A stretch of 57,664 bases of DNA from a virus: positions 1-57,664 of IMG/VR virus record IMGVR_UViG_3300042876_000039; one strand, given 5' to 3'. A program made the translations under genes and the position numbers. Numbering within the stretch: the first letter of the stretch is position 1; each line of letters opens with the position of its first letter. A model generated the notes under the pieces. It worked only from the letters and a program-made list of their open reading frames with translations. It was not told where the DNA came from and did no database searches. Positions 7,430-16,757 of the stretch are shown one piece after another.

Positions 7430-9207
7430 ACTTCAAAGAACTATACGAAGGCGCAACGCCAAAACTACCCGGAGCGTTTAATGGCGTTCAAGTAATGACA
7501 CCTCAGCAATTTGTTGCTAAAGCAGGTGATATGGCAGGTGAAGAAGTTGATGAAGGGTATCCCAAACATCAAGACTTGAGTGGTGTCAGTACTGACAAAC
7601 TCAAAGCATATCTTGCTAAACAAAGTCAGCAATCAGTGCCGGGTGAAGGTAGTCAGGTCAAGCGTGTACAAGCTGAATTACAGCGTAGAAGTCAAGGTGT
7701 GGAGGAAGGCATCGGCGATACTATTAAGCGCGGAGTCAAGAGCGTCAAGCGTGGTATGCAGGGTTGGGGGCAGTTAAATGATGTGCCGGACGATGACCCA
7801 AGATTGTTACCTGGGGCTAAAGATACACCAAGACAATTAGTGGCACGTAACAAAGGCTATGATGACAAAACTGTAAAGCAATTAGCTCGTCCTGTTAAAT
7901 CAAGTTTCCCGTTCGGTGGTGATGATACTACAAGTCCGCATAGCCCAAGAGGATTGCAAAAGCGTGTATTAGATCGTGAAATGAAAAAACGCGGACTGGA
8001 TGAGCAAGGTGTATCTGAAGGTGAAGAACACCTAGCAAGAATTCGTAAACTATCTGGCTTAGAAGAAGCAACTAAACTGCCAGCACAAAGTCGTGACTTA
8101 GGTGGCCAAGAGTTTCAAGACTACATGAAACGTATTCAAGGTACTCCTGACGTAGACAAAGCTGGTAACGTTAAAGTAGACAAGAAGGGCAACGAGAAGT
8201 ATGTCACTGGTAAAACAAAGACAGACAAGTACAAGATGCCCTATATCCATCGTTCAAGTGTTATCACATACTTGAGTCCTGATGGCAAGACTTACAGTGA
8301 AGATGCTATTAAAAAGACGCTAGCAATTCGTCCTAAAGCATTGTTAAAGCAGAACGAAAAGATGAAGCATTCTAACGGAGAGTTTGAACAATTCTTCAAC
8401 GTTGGTTTCGCAGCATTGACGGGAATTGCATTAGACGAACAAACTAACAACCTAATCATTGTAAACACATGCCCAGGCGCTGGTTCATGTAAAGTTGATT
8501 GCTTCGCTATGAAGGGCGGTAAGGTTCAGTTTAAGAATGCTTGGCAAAGTGATGGCCGTATCTTAACATATCTATTGAATGATCCAGATGGCTTCTTCAA
8601 TCAACTAAGTGCAGAGATTACAAAAGAATCTGAAGCAGGTAAAAAGGGTGATAAGAAGTTCCCTGGTGGTTGGAATGTAACAGTTCGCTGGCATGATGCT
8701 GGTGATTTCTTTAGTCCAGAATATCTAGACTTAGCATTGAAGATGGCTGCAAAGCATCCTGATGTTAAGTTCTATGCTTACACAAAGATGGCTGGTGCTG
8801 CATTAGCTAAGAAGCCAGACAACTTTATCATCAACTGGTCAGAAGGCGCAAGCTCAAGTCAAGAGAAACAAGTTAAAGCACAAGATCCTAACTTAGAACA
8901 AACTAAGAATAGTCGTATCGTTCCTGAGAAGTTATTCTATGACTTGTTAGCTAAAGACGAGAAGGGTAACTTAGCTAAAGGACCTGCTGGTCAATGGCAA
9001 CCTGCTAGCCCAGAAGCATTGAAGCAAATGAAACAGCGTATTGCACAAGCATACAACATCAGCCCATCAAGTATCTTGTCATATGACGAATATACAAGCA
9101 AGCCTAAAGTCGCTGGTATGAAGTACAACGTTATTGTAGCTCCAGGTGAAGGTGATATCAGTGCTAACGATCCTAACGTACTAAGCACATTGTTGTTGAG
9201 ACACTAA
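7426..9207 (+). CDS. GP88-like protein with multi-site tagged N-terminal half
   Basis: 593 residues from ATG 7426, overlapping the previous stop as ATGA; an earlier in-frame start (7342) lies inside the previous gene. The N-terminal half is low in structure and carries candidate protease sites: ELYE|G (residue 8), QGVEE|G, QGVSE|G and GLEE|A. The C-terminal half from about residue 250 has CPGAGSCKVDCFAMKGG and VRWHDAGDFFSPEYLDLALK, the signature of the phage GP88 family, with three clustered Cys residues. The family's function is unknown. The Cys cluster could hold a metal or iron-sulfur centre. Confidence 0.75.
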   Translation: MNFKELYEGATPKLPGAFNGVQVMTPQQFVAKAGDMAGEEVDEGYPKHQDLSGVSTDKLKAYLAKQSQQSVPGEGSQVKRVQAELQRRSQGVEEGIGDTIKRGVKSVKRGMQGWGQLNDVPDDDPRLLPGAKDTPRQLVARNKGYDDKTVKQLARPVKSSFPFGGDDTTSPHSPRGLQKRVLDREMKKRGLDEQGVSEGEEHLARIRKLSGLEEATKLPAQSRDLGGQEFQDYMKRIQGTPDVDKAGNVKVDKKGNEKYVTGKTKTDKYKMPYIHRSSVITYLSPDGKTYSEDAIKKTLAIRPKALLKQNEKMKHSNGEFEQFFNVGFAALTGIALDEQTNNLIIVNTCPGAGSCKVDCFAMKGGKVQFKNAWQSDGRILTYLLNDPDGFFNQLSAEITKESEAGKKGDKKFPGGWNVTVRWHDAGDFFSPEYLDLALKMAAKHPDVKFYAYTKMAGAALAKKPDNFIINWSEGASSSQEKQVKAQDPNLEQTKNSRIVPEKLFYDLLAKDEKGNLAKGPAGQWQPASPEALKQMKQRIAQAYNISPSSILSYDEYTSKPKVAGMKYNVIVAPGEGDISANDPNVLSTLLLRH

Positions 9208-9208
9208 G

Positions 9209-9772
9209 ATGCGTGATCTGATTCAGCTACTTGAGGATAAGTCAAAGCCTCAAGATATAGAAATCATCGCTCTTAACTTTGAGCCAAAAGATGTAAGTCC
9301 TGTGTTGTCGAAAGACACACTAGACTTGCACTATGGCAAGTTAGCGCATGGCTATGCTGAACGATACAACAAGAAAGAGGGCGATAGAGAGTTTAACTAC
9401 GCAGGCGCGTTCTTACACAATCTATTGTTTACTCAGTTTCGTGAAGTCAGAAACAATAACAAACCAAATGGTCCCGTTGAAAAACTAATCAACTCTCGTT
9501 ACAAATCATGGGACAACTTCAAAGACAAGTTTCTAGAAGAAGCAATGAAGATTGAAGGCAGTGGCTGGGTATACTTAGCTACTGATGGTAGCATCAAGAC
9601 TATCAAGAACCACGATGTTCGTGATGACATTCTATTGTTAGTAGACTGGTGGGAACATGCATGGTTGCTTGACTACGAATCGAACAAAACTAAATACTTA
9701 AAAGAGCAGTGGAAGATCATCAATTGGAATGTAATCAACACTCGCTGGGGCAAGAATTATGAGAGCAAATGA
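9209..9772 (+). CDS. sod: Superoxide dismutase (Fe/Mn type)
   Basis: 187 residues. Metal ligands of the Fe/Mn-SOD family are in place: H41 (LDLHYGK), H70 (AGAFLHN), D146 and H150 (VDWWEHAWLLDY). The family stretches GSGWVYLATDG and INWNVINTRW are also present. It converts superoxide to oxygen and hydrogen peroxide. The N-terminus MRDLIQLLE|D resembles the tags of neighbouring late proteins and precedes the catalytic fold. There is no signal peptide. It follows the GP88-like gene by one base and overlaps the next gene. Phage SODs are rare; the late setting suggests the enzyme may travel in the virion. Confidence 0.88.
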   Translation: MRDLIQLLEDKSKPQDIEIIALNFEPKDVSPVLSKDTLDLHYGKLAHGYAERYNKKEGDREFNYAGAFLHNLLFTQFREVRNNNKPNGPVEKLINSRYKSWDNFKDKFLEEAMKIEGSGWVYLATDGSIKTIKNHDVRDDILLLVDWWEHAWLLDYESNKTKYLKEQWKIINWNVINTRWGKNYESK

Positions 9773-10616
9773 ATTTCTAAATGAGACACAAGAACTAGAC
9801 GAAATCGAAAGATTACGTCCAAATGACTATGCAGGCGGCAAAGAAAGTCTATACGATAAGCAAGTTGGCAAGCAGGTAAAGAAACTACCAGGTGGTAGTG
9901 GATTTCTTTATTCTACTAGTGAGGGTCGTTGGGGTGGTACTGATATCAAACTTTGGGATCCAAACGGTAAAGATTTTATTGCTCAAAAAGAAAGAGGTGT
10001 TCAACCTAAACCAGTGCGTGGCCAAAGAGAGTCGAGCTTCAGTTACGACCGTAGACTTTGGGATTGGCAAAGAGCACAACGTGATTTGAATACACCAGGT
10101 CAATTGATCGGCAAGTTGTCAGTTAGCAATGCTAATGATTTCCCATTAAAAGGTGCAGTACAAGTTGACACTATCACTGTAGATGAAGATTACCGTGGTG
10201 TAGGTCTTGCTAAAGCATTGTATGGTATCGTGTTAACTATCATGAAGCGTCCATTAGTCGCAGGATCAAGTCAAACGCCCGGTGGTCGTAGAAACTGGGT
10301 CAGTCTTGCTGGCATCCCCGGAGTAGAAATGAAGGGTTATATCAAGTTCGAAGAAGACGAGTTAGATGCTGATCCAAGAATAAATGATATGAGGTCCACT
10401 AAACAAGCGAACCAAATAATCGATACTGTCATGGGTCAATTAGGTGGACAATATATTGGTCGTGGAAAATATGATGAAGAATTCTTTGCGTTTGACGTTA
10501 AGCCAAATACAACAGGTACAGAATTAGAAGCATACGTTAAAACCAAATTGAATCCTGTATACGGTAACTTCAACTCATCTACTGGCTTATACGCTATCTG
10601 GACTGGACCAGCATAA
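9759..10616 (+). CDS. Tagged GNAT acetyltransferase-like protein
   Basis: 285 residues. The N-terminus MRANEFLNE|T fits the capsid-targeting pattern. Residues about 125-165 hold the GNAT acetyl-CoA motif (VQVDTITVDEDYRGVGLAKALYGIVL, with the R/Q-x-x-G-x-G/A loop as YRGVGLAKAL). Substrate unknown. The start overlaps the end of the SOD gene by 14 bases and its stop is coupled to the next gene. Acetylation of a host protein after delivery is an inference. Confidence 0.7.
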   Translation: MRANEFLNETQELDEIERLRPNDYAGGKESLYDKQVGKQVKKLPGGSGFLYSTSEGRWGGTDIKLWDPNGKDFIAQKERGVQPKPVRGQRESSFSYDRRLWDWQRAQRDLNTPGQLIGKLSVSNANDFPLKGAVQVDTITVDEDYRGVGLAKALYGIVLTIMKRPLVAGSSQTPGGRRNWVSLAGIPGVEMKGYIKFEEDELDADPRINDMRSTKQANQIIDTVMGQLGGQYIGRGKYDEEFFAFDVKPNTTGTELEAYVKTKLNPVYGNFNSSTGLYAIWTGPA

Positions 10617-12193
10617 TGAGAGCTACTGAATTCATCACCGAAGAAGCTAAAAACGCTAAGTACAATGGATTGACGTTGAAGTACGCATTCAATGACCGTG
10701 CATTGATTATGAAGGCGTTCGAGCCTATTACTAAAAATCCACTAGCTTATGTTAAGTTCGTAAAAGAAAACGAAGAACTATATCCACAGGATCTTTGGGT
10801 CAACGATGAATATCGCAACAAGGGCATTGCCAAGTCGATGTATGACTATCTAAAAAGTGAAGGCTATGTCATCAATAGAAGTCACGACCAGACTAAAGCC
10901 GGAGCCGGCTTCTGGGATAAGCATCGTGGTGAGGATGCATACGTTTGGGAAGACGAAAAGTTAGACGAACTATTTCAACCCGGTAAAAACTGGGAATGGA
11001 CGTTTCGAGGTAGCGAAGAAGCTGTTGCCGTCTTTGACATTGGAGATGTTGAATATGTGTTTCATGCATATGGACCAGATCCGATATGGGAAGTTGGATT
11101 TAGACAACGTGAACAAGCAGAATGGGACAAAGCATTTGGACTAACTGGCACTGGTAATTCAGCAGAAGTCATGAGTACTGTAGTTGATATCATGCGATCA
11201 TTTTTAGCCCAGTACAAAGACAAAATAGGAACATTGGTATTCAGTGCAAAGGAAGATTCGCGCCAAGGGTTATATGCTAGAATGGTTAAACGACTACTAC
11301 CCGACTGGACTATGAAACAAGAAGGTCAAAGTTTTATACTCACCGCTCCTAAACAAGTAGATGAAGAAATTACAGATGAAATGGCTCTTAAACAGTTTAC
11401 CCCAATAGGTGACTTTGAGAAGCCAGGACCATTTAAAGCAGTTGATAAGCGTCTAGTTCAACACCAGACTAATCAATTAAAGGCTGAAAAATTCTTTGAA
11501 CAAACGCCATATGATTTCAGATTGTTTTTCAGCAACATTCCAGGTACTGGCAAATATGCTGAAACTGGTCCAGTCAATGCGCAACAATTACAACAAATGT
11601 TTGGCCCTGAATATGCCAAGCAAATTCTAGCTGACAGTGAAGATGCTATTACCGTTGTATTCGTAGGTAACAGTGGTGCAGACAAAGTAATGATTACTCC
11701 ATGGATCATGGCACATAGATTTGGTCATGCGATTCAAGCAGGTGCAAGGCGTAACCAAGGATGGAGTACATGGAAAGAAGCTGAAAAGCATTTCTTTACC
11801 ACAGTCAATACTTTGTTGGCAGACTACTATCGCAAACAGTCACGCTCTAGTGGTAGACAGCATGACATGCAAGGTGATCTAACACAAGAATACAACGCAC
11901 TATTCAACGCACTTGGTACCCAACGTAGCAGTCGCACCGGACAGATCAAACGTCCGTACGAATTCTTGTATGAGATATTTGCACAATATCTAAAGACTGG
12001 TGAAGTTACCTTTAACCCATTACCGCAGCGTATAGATTATGGTAGAAAAGCATGGGGTACTAGCACCAAGGGTATGTCTGCACAACCAGGAGCAGAAGAC
12101 TTACGAGACATGGCAGAAATTCTTGCAAGAGATATGCAATACATGTTTGATGATGTATTGTCTAGCTCAGTAGGTCAAGTCTTTGTAATGTAA
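10616..12193 (+). CDS. Tagged multi-domain protein: GNAT, LF domain, HRFGH-containing domain
   Basis: 525 residues. Order: tag MRATEFITE|E; a compact GNAT-like domain to about residue 114 (LWVNDEYRNKGIAKSMYDYL); candidate site KLDE118|LFQP; a second domain to about 245 that closely resembles one in the GH19 protein at 37454-38545 (TLVFSAKEDSRQGLYARMVKRLLP); candidate sites QVDE250 and ITDE; and a long C-terminal domain with MAHRFGHAIQ, which resembles a metalloprotease helix (H-x-x-x-H) without the usual Glu. Last gene of the plus-strand cluster; it meets the opposing gene end to end at 12193/12194. Confidence 0.7.
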   Translation: MRATEFITEEAKNAKYNGLTLKYAFNDRALIMKAFEPITKNPLAYVKFVKENEELYPQDLWVNDEYRNKGIAKSMYDYLKSEGYVINRSHDQTKAGAGFWDKHRGEDAYVWEDEKLDELFQPGKNWEWTFRGSEEAVAVFDIGDVEYVFHAYGPDPIWEVGFRQREQAEWDKAFGLTGTGNSAEVMSTVVDIMRSFLAQYKDKIGTLVFSAKEDSRQGLYARMVKRLLPDWTMKQEGQSFILTAPKQVDEEITDEMALKQFTPIGDFEKPGPFKAVDKRLVQHQTNQLKAEKFFEQTPYDFRLFFSNIPGTGKYAETGPVNAQQLQQMFGPEYAKQILADSEDAITVVFVGNSGADKVMITPWIMAHRFGHAIQAGARRNQGWSTWKEAEKHFFTTVNTLLADYYRKQSRSSGRQHDMQGDLTQEYNALFNALGTQRSSRTGQIKRPYEFLYEIFAQYLKTGEVTFNPLPQRIDYGRKAWGTSTKGMSAQPGAEDLRDMAEILARDMQYMFDDVLSSSVGQVFVM

Positions 12194-13021
12194 TTAAGGT
12201 AACTTTAATAGTTCTTCAATACTATACAAGTTCTTCATATAGGGTGACACATCTTCTAGCACTGAGCTAGGTAAGTCACCCTTTCTTCTTGGGCCGTACA
12301 CCACATCAAAGTCAATATCGTTGACTTTCTGAAATACATTAACGATCTCTCGTACTGTGTGTCCCACACCATGCCCTAAACATTCAATTTTATTAGCTGG
12401 TTTCTCAATTGCCAATTTGAGTGCTTCACATACTTCGTTAACGTGAACATAGTCACGTACACAAGTACCATCAGGTGATACATCATAATCATTCCCGTAT
12501 ATAGTGAACTGGTTTGTATCAGTTGCCTCAAACAATTTGTACATCAACCCATCAGGATTAGTAGGAGCGAATCCATCGCAACCAATCACATTGTAGAATC
12601 GAAAGATTGAATAGTCTTGTTTGTTCCTAAGAGTGCAGTACTCACGTATAACATCTTCTGCCGCGCGCTTACTAGTACCGTAAACGCTCTGACAATACTC
12701 AGCAGTACCGGTGCTAGCAAAAATGAAATTCTTCGTTTTGACACGATTTAGAATGTTCATCGTACCATTCAGATTAGTGATGTAATATTGAATAGGCATA
12801 TGCTCACTCTCACCTACACGAACGAGAGCCGCTAAATGAATCACTGCATCATACTCGCTTTCAGGTTCAAACAGTCGATTGATATCTTGCTTGTAGAACC
12901 TATCAACAGGTGCTTTAGGCATGTTTACATCAAGCCCGTGAATCTCATATTGGCCTTCTAACATCTTGCACAAATGACTGCCGATGTAACCTGAACTACC
13001 TGTGATTAGTATTTTCTTCAT
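12194..13021 (-). CDS. NAD-dependent nucleotide-sugar epimerase/dehydratase
   Basis: 275 residues, extended SDR family. Rossmann motif GSSGYIGSHL at 8-17, active-site YGTSKRAAED (Y-x-x-x-K) and FASTGTAEYC supply the catalytic residues. It resembles UDP-glucose 4-epimerase (GalE) but is shorter (GalE about 338). It would make a nucleotide sugar for the glycosyltransferase encoded next to it, with which it shares an ATGA overlap. The end product, either host-surface glycan or phage DNA or protein decoration, cannot be told from sequence. Confidence 0.82.
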   Translation of the reverse strand: MKKILITGSSGYIGSHLCKMLEGQYEIHGLDVNMPKAPVDRFYKQDINRLFEPESEYDAVIHLAALVRVGESEHMPIQYYITNLNGTMNILNRVKTKNFIFASTGTAEYCQSVYGTSKRAAEDVIREYCTLRNKQDYSIFRFYNVIGCDGFAPTNPDGLMYKLFEATDTNQFTIYGNDYDVSPDGTCVRDYVHVNEVCEALKLAIEKPANKIECLGHGVGHTVREIVNVFQKVNDIDFDVVYGPRRKGDLPSSVLEDVSPYMKNLYSIEELLKLP

Positions 13022-14358
13022 GCGAATGTAAACAGGTCTGAGCCCGTTGCTTCCTCTAATGGTTCAAATGATGGATCTTTTGACAAGTATGTGTCGTTGT
13101 CTGTATAGATAACTCTGTACTTATGTTTATTAGTAAGTGCAGACCTTGCGTCATCAATGCAAATTAGTTTACGACCTAGACCCTCAATATACTCACTGTA
13201 CTTAACCGTAGTGTTCTCTAAAATCTTAGCAGTGTTACTATTAGATTGCTTGGGAACAAACTCAGTGAAACAATCATTCCACTTGCCGAATACACGCTTT
13301 TCCATAAAGTTAGCATGTTCTAATGAACCTAAGTTATACCAAGTTTCTGCTTTCTCAAACGACCCATAGAGTTCCTGTGCCCTTTGAGCCATGTTCTTTT
13401 TATTACAATAGTAAAAGAATTCATCATTGAAGTTTTTAGTCCAACGTTGGTTCTCTAACACAAGAGTAGGTAATTGAATATGCTGTTCATAGAAAGCCAT
13501 ACCATATGATTCAACGATACTCGGATTGAAGGCGATACGTGCCGAGGTCATGAATTCTACTTTCTCTTTTCCTATGATACCAACCTTAATTTCATAAGGT
13601 ACACCTATCTTTTTTAATCGTTCTTCAAACTTCTTAGCACCGTTTGCACTAGTCATCACTTTCGCAGGGAATCGTGTTTGCTCGATTAAGTCTAAGAACA
13701 GTTCTGGATTCTTTCCTTCTTCCCAACGACCTACGAACAACACACCTTCACGAGGTTTATGATGTTCTTGTAAAAGATCAGGTTCACTGATAGGGATAGG
13801 AAGATGCCATGCACCTTTGTCTTCTAGTTCTAGCGAGTTAAACTTACTCTGTGTACCCAGCCATAGACCATCACACTCAAGTTGTCTACGCATCATATCA
13901 TTAGTTGTATTCAAGAACGGGTTCTTAGTATCTTTGAAAATCTGACTTTCCAAATGAGTGTACGCAATTACTTGAATACAGTCTTCAAGACCCATAGTAC
14001 TAGCGACCTGAACAGTTTCGTATGTGTTGCAAATAAGTGCATCATACAAGTTATGTTCCAGTGCTTCTACGATTGCATTTCTAAAGTTAGCCATACGCTC
14101 ATAGCAGAATGTATCACCGTACATAAAGATGCCACTATGTGTAGTGTACGGTAAAGACTCTTTAGGACTGATAATGTTAGCCTTTAAGGACTTAACAAAG
14201 TCGTTGTCTTTAGGTTCTTTATCAGTGATGATATCGACTTTGATATTATGACTATCCATCAGTTCACAAAAACTCTTAGCAAACTGACCAATACCACCAT
14301 GAGGGATAAGAGTTTGGTAGCTTACTAAGAAGCCGATGCGTTTGTCGTATATTCTCAT
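13018..14358 (-). CDS. Glycosyltransferase (GT-B, family 4-like)
   Basis: 446 residues from ATG 14358, coupled to the upstream stop as TAATG; two further codons upstream are possible. The N-terminal GIGQFAKSFCELM and the C-terminal half VGRWEEGKNPELFLDLIE and FNPSIVESYGMAFYEQ match GT-B enzymes with the E-x7-E type nucleotide-sugar site. It probably uses a sugar made by the adjacent epimerase. A second enzyme of similar fold lies at 22172-23359. Confidence 0.75.
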   Translation of the reverse strand: MRIYDKRIGFLVSYQTLIPHGGIGQFAKSFCELMDSHNIKVDIITDKEPKDNDFVKSLKANIISPKESLPYTTHSGIFMYGDTFCYERMANFRNAIVEALEHNLYDALICNTYETVQVASTMGLEDCIQVIAYTHLESQIFKDTKNPFLNTTNDMMRRQLECDGLWLGTQSKFNSLELEDKGAWHLPIPISEPDLLQEHHKPREGVLFVGRWEEGKNPELFLDLIEQTRFPAKVMTSANGAKKFEERLKKIGVPYEIKVGIIGKEKVEFMTSARIAFNPSIVESYGMAFYEQHIQLPTLVLENQRWTKNFNDEFFYYCNKKNMAQRAQELYGSFEKAETWYNLGSLEHANFMEKRVFGKWNDCFTEFVPKQSNSNTAKILENTTVKYSEYIEGLGRKLICIDDARSALTNKHKYRVIYTDNDTYLSKDPSFEPLEEATGSDLFTFA

Positions 14359-14546
14359 TACCAACTTTCAACGTCAGTGATGTCCATCTTGATAGATTGC
14401 TTTGGATCGAACTCAATAGTAGTGACTGCACCAATACCCCCACCCTTGCTTGAATCTTCTGTAATGATTACCCGATCTAAATCATACATCTCAAATACTT
14501 CTTTTAGTTTCTCAAACTGCTTTCTTGTTATTACAACTTGTCTCAT
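14358..14546 (-). CDS. Small conserved phage protein, unknown function
   Basis: 62 residues (MRQVVITRKQFEKLKEVFEM). A basic N-terminal helix is followed by GGIGAVTTIEFDPKQS and an acidic end. It is coupled by ATGA to the gene before it and by TAATG to the gene after it, and keeps its frame between two well-supported genes. Short proteins of this type are common in T4-like phages. No function is known to me. Confidence 0.65.
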   Translation of the reverse strand: MRQVVITRKQFEKLKEVFEMYDLDRVIITEDSSKGGGIGAVTTIEFDPKQSIKMDITDVESW

Positions 14547-14752
14547 TCTTCAACTCCGAAATGTTCTTTAATTCTTCTACTGACAAATGCATTAGGGTCA
14601 TTAAACCCTGCAACATCAGCGCATTCTTTTACGATCAACTCAGCAAACTTTTCTAAGCTGAATACATGGGTATGTAATCCAGTTTGTCCCGGCATATGAA
14701 CCATCGACTGTTCTGCGATGTTTTCAAATACTTCACGCATCATGTTCCCCAT
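14543..14752 (-). CDS. Small conserved phage protein, unknown function
   Basis: 69 residues from ATG 14752, with in-frame ATGs 9 and 12 bases later. The C-terminal part FAELIVKECADVAGF...IKEHFGVEE is a pattern I recognise from many phage small proteins (L-I-V-x-E-C-A-x plus a helical end). Overlaps the 3' end of queE by 13 bases. Confidence 0.65.
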   Translation of the reverse strand: MGNMMREVFENIAEQSMVHMPGQTGLHTHVFSLEKFAELIVKECADVAGFNDPNAFVSRRIKEHFGVEE

Positions 14753-15582
14753 TCGTTTTTGAACAAAGGCACTTGCAATCTATCTGAATATCGCCAGCCA
14801 CGTTTACATGCTTCGTCTGCTACTCTACGTGCGTTCATAGTGTAGATTGATTCAACACCACCGCAAGGCATCAAGTAAACAGGACCTCTGAATCCATGCG
14901 CTCTGTATGCCGCTACTGCTTTGTCTGCTTCTAATGCATCTTCTTCTGTGGCAACAACAAACTTCAAGTAAACAAAGCCCACTTCTTGATATTGATTGAT
15001 TACTGGTGGACAGATTGCTTCTTCCCACTTCTCACCACTGATTGACAACTTAGGACTAACTGAGAACGTGATTGCATTCTTCTCACGATTCATCTTCCAC
15101 TGATGCAAATATGTCTTTAGATCAATAGACAACATCTGTGTACCATTAGTTTCGAACGTCAACTCCTTCAGTTGTTTCATTCTTTCGTGCGAAAGTAAGT
15201 CAGGATACGCTCTTTGCCATCCGAGCAACGGTTCACCGCCCGTGATAACCAAGTGCTCATCCATCCAACGCTTGTGAGGAAGTAAATCACACATACTGTC
15301 AGCAAGAGAATCGGTACTGAGCACAGGACTAAGATGTTTGAAACGAGGGTCCCAAGATGCATAACTATCACAGCCCGTGCTGACAAGCGGTAAGGATTTA
15401 TACTCTGTAAAACTCTCTGCATCAATTTTGTCTCTCTCAACACTCAATTCTCCCTTAGGCATACCGAAGCCGCCGCATGTAAAGTTGCACCCATATGTTC
15501 TGAGAAAGATACTAGGGACTCCCATGTATCTACCCTCACCTTGAATGCTATAAAATAACTCTGAAATTTTTAGTTGACTCAT
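14740..15582 (-). CDS. queE: 7-carboxy-7-deazaguanine synthase (QueE)
   Basis: 280 residues. The radical-SAM enzyme turns 6-carboxytetrahydropterin into 7-carboxy-7-deazaguanine (CDG). Visible: FYSIQGEGRYMGVPSIFLRT, the start C-N-F-T-C of the cluster loop, HLVITGGEPLLGWQ (GGE motif) and SVSPKLSISG. The canonical C-x3-C-x2-C triad lacks its third Cys after CNFTC; a Cys about 36 residues later (STGCDSYASWD) is the likely third ligand, as I recall for phage-type QueE. It works between QueD and DpdA. Overlaps the D-amino-acid dehydrogenase gene by 4 bases. Confidence 0.88.
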   Translation of the reverse strand: MSQLKISELFYSIQGEGRYMGVPSIFLRTYGCNFTCGGFGMPKGELSVERDKIDAESFTEYKSLPLVSTGCDSYASWDPRFKHLSPVLSTDSLADSMCDLLPHKRWMDEHLVITGGEPLLGWQRAYPDLLSHERMKQLKELTFETNGTQMLSIDLKTYLHQWKMNREKNAITFSVSPKLSISGEKWEEAICPPVINQYQEVGFVYLKFVVATEEDALEADKAVAAYRAHGFRGPVYLMPCGGVESIYTMNARRVADEACKRGWRYSDRLQVPLFKNEWGT

Positions 15583-16757
15583 ATTAAATCTGCTACCGTT
15601 TTAGAAGTGAATGGACTCAATGTCCAGCCAAGATGTCCGTGTCCTGTATTATAGTATACTTTAGGATTCTTGTCACTCTGTTTGGTAATAGGCATCATGT
15701 CAGGTGTCATTGGACGCAAACATGCCCATTGTGAGTAGTCGCTTGTATTGATATTGGGAAAGTTTGTATGTACCCATTTTAGTAGAGGTTCAATTCTGTC
15801 TCTAGTGATATCATAGTTCTCACCTGTCAACTCAGCAGTACCGGCAACACGGAATCTATTACCCAATGAACTAGTAACTATCTTAGCCTGATCGTCAAGC
15901 AAACTGACCTTAGGCAAGTACTTAGGATCAACGTTGTTGATAGTGATTGAATATCCTTTGACTGGATATACATCAATAGTGTCACCAACTTGCTTTGCTA
16001 GTTCTGCGCTACCAACTCCAGCAGCAACTACAACTGCATCAAACAGTTCAGTCAATGCGTTCATGCCATACTTTTCAGTGACAGTTGACTCGTACTTGAA
16101 CTCTACATTATACTTATTAGCCAATACTAATGATAGTTGCTGGCAGAATTTGTGAATGTCACCGGTGCTATCACTTGGGGTGAATGTTCCACCGATCACT
16201 CCATTGATATCTTGCAATGCAGGATCTAGAAATTTAACTTGCATTGGTGTCAACAAGTCCCACTCACACCCGTTTTCGTTGTAAATCTCTTTGACTTGTT
16301 TAGCATTATCCCAATACTGTTCATCTTTGTAAAAGTGAACAATGCCTGCCTTCAAGTGGTCGTAGCAAATGCCTTCTTCTTCGACAAGTTGGTCATACAA
16401 CTTACGTGCTTCAACTCCTGCACGAATTGTCCATGCTGTATTTCGCTTATATGCACCTGTCGCAGTGTGATACAAGAACTTTAGAATCCACTTCCACTGT
16501 TTGTAATCTAACCTGGGACGAATGAGTAGTGGCGCGTCTTTAGTAAAAAGCCACTTAGTAGCTTTCTTGACGTTACTCCATGTAGTCCATACTTCGCTGT
16601 TGCTTACTGATACTTGTCCGCCATTAGCAAAGCTAGTCTTCATTGCTGAGTAGCGTTCTTGTTCGTAGACAACTACTTTATAACCTTTTTTTGCGAGGTA
16701 GTATGCAGTTGTTAGTCCTGCGATACCTGCCCCGATTACTGCTACTGTTTTTGACAT
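15579..16757 (-). CDS. D-amino-acid dehydrogenase-like FAD oxidoreductase (DadA family)
   Basis: 392 residues. FAD-binding VAVIGAGIAGLTTAYYLAKKGYKVVVYE at the N-terminus and the C-terminal RPMTPDMMPITK and NTGHGHLGWTLS match DadA and related DAO-fold enzymes. Length is near the E. coli enzyme (432). It oxidises D-amino acids, feeding electrons to the respiratory chain. It sits between queE and queD, with overlaps on both sides, so it is co-transcribed with deazaguanine genes. Whether it acts on D-alanine from cell wall or on another amine is unknown. Confidence 0.82.
   Translation of the reverse strand: MSKTVAVIGAGIAGLTTAYYLAKKGYKVVVYEQERYSAMKTSFANGGQVSVSNSEVWTTWSNVKKATKWLFTKDAPLLIRPRLDYKQWKWILKFLYHTATGAYKRNTAWTIRAGVEARKLYDQLVEEEGICYDHLKAGIVHFYKDEQYWDNAKQVKEIYNENGCEWDLLTPMQVKFLDPALQDINGVIGGTFTPSDSTGDIHKFCQQLSLVLANKYNVEFKYESTVTEKYGMNALTELFDAVVVAAGVGSAELAKQVGDTIDVYPVKGYSITINNVDPKYLPKVSLLDDQAKIVTSSLGNRFRVAGTAELTGENYDITRDRIEPLLKWVHTNFPNINTSDYSQWACLRPMTPDMMPITKQSDKNPKVYYNTGHGHLGWTLSPFTSKTVADLI

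Noticed and set aside
14358-14752. QueC or another preQ0 synthase among small genes near queE
   Set aside because: The two small proteins lack the P-loop and zinc Cys residues of QueC and are far too short.
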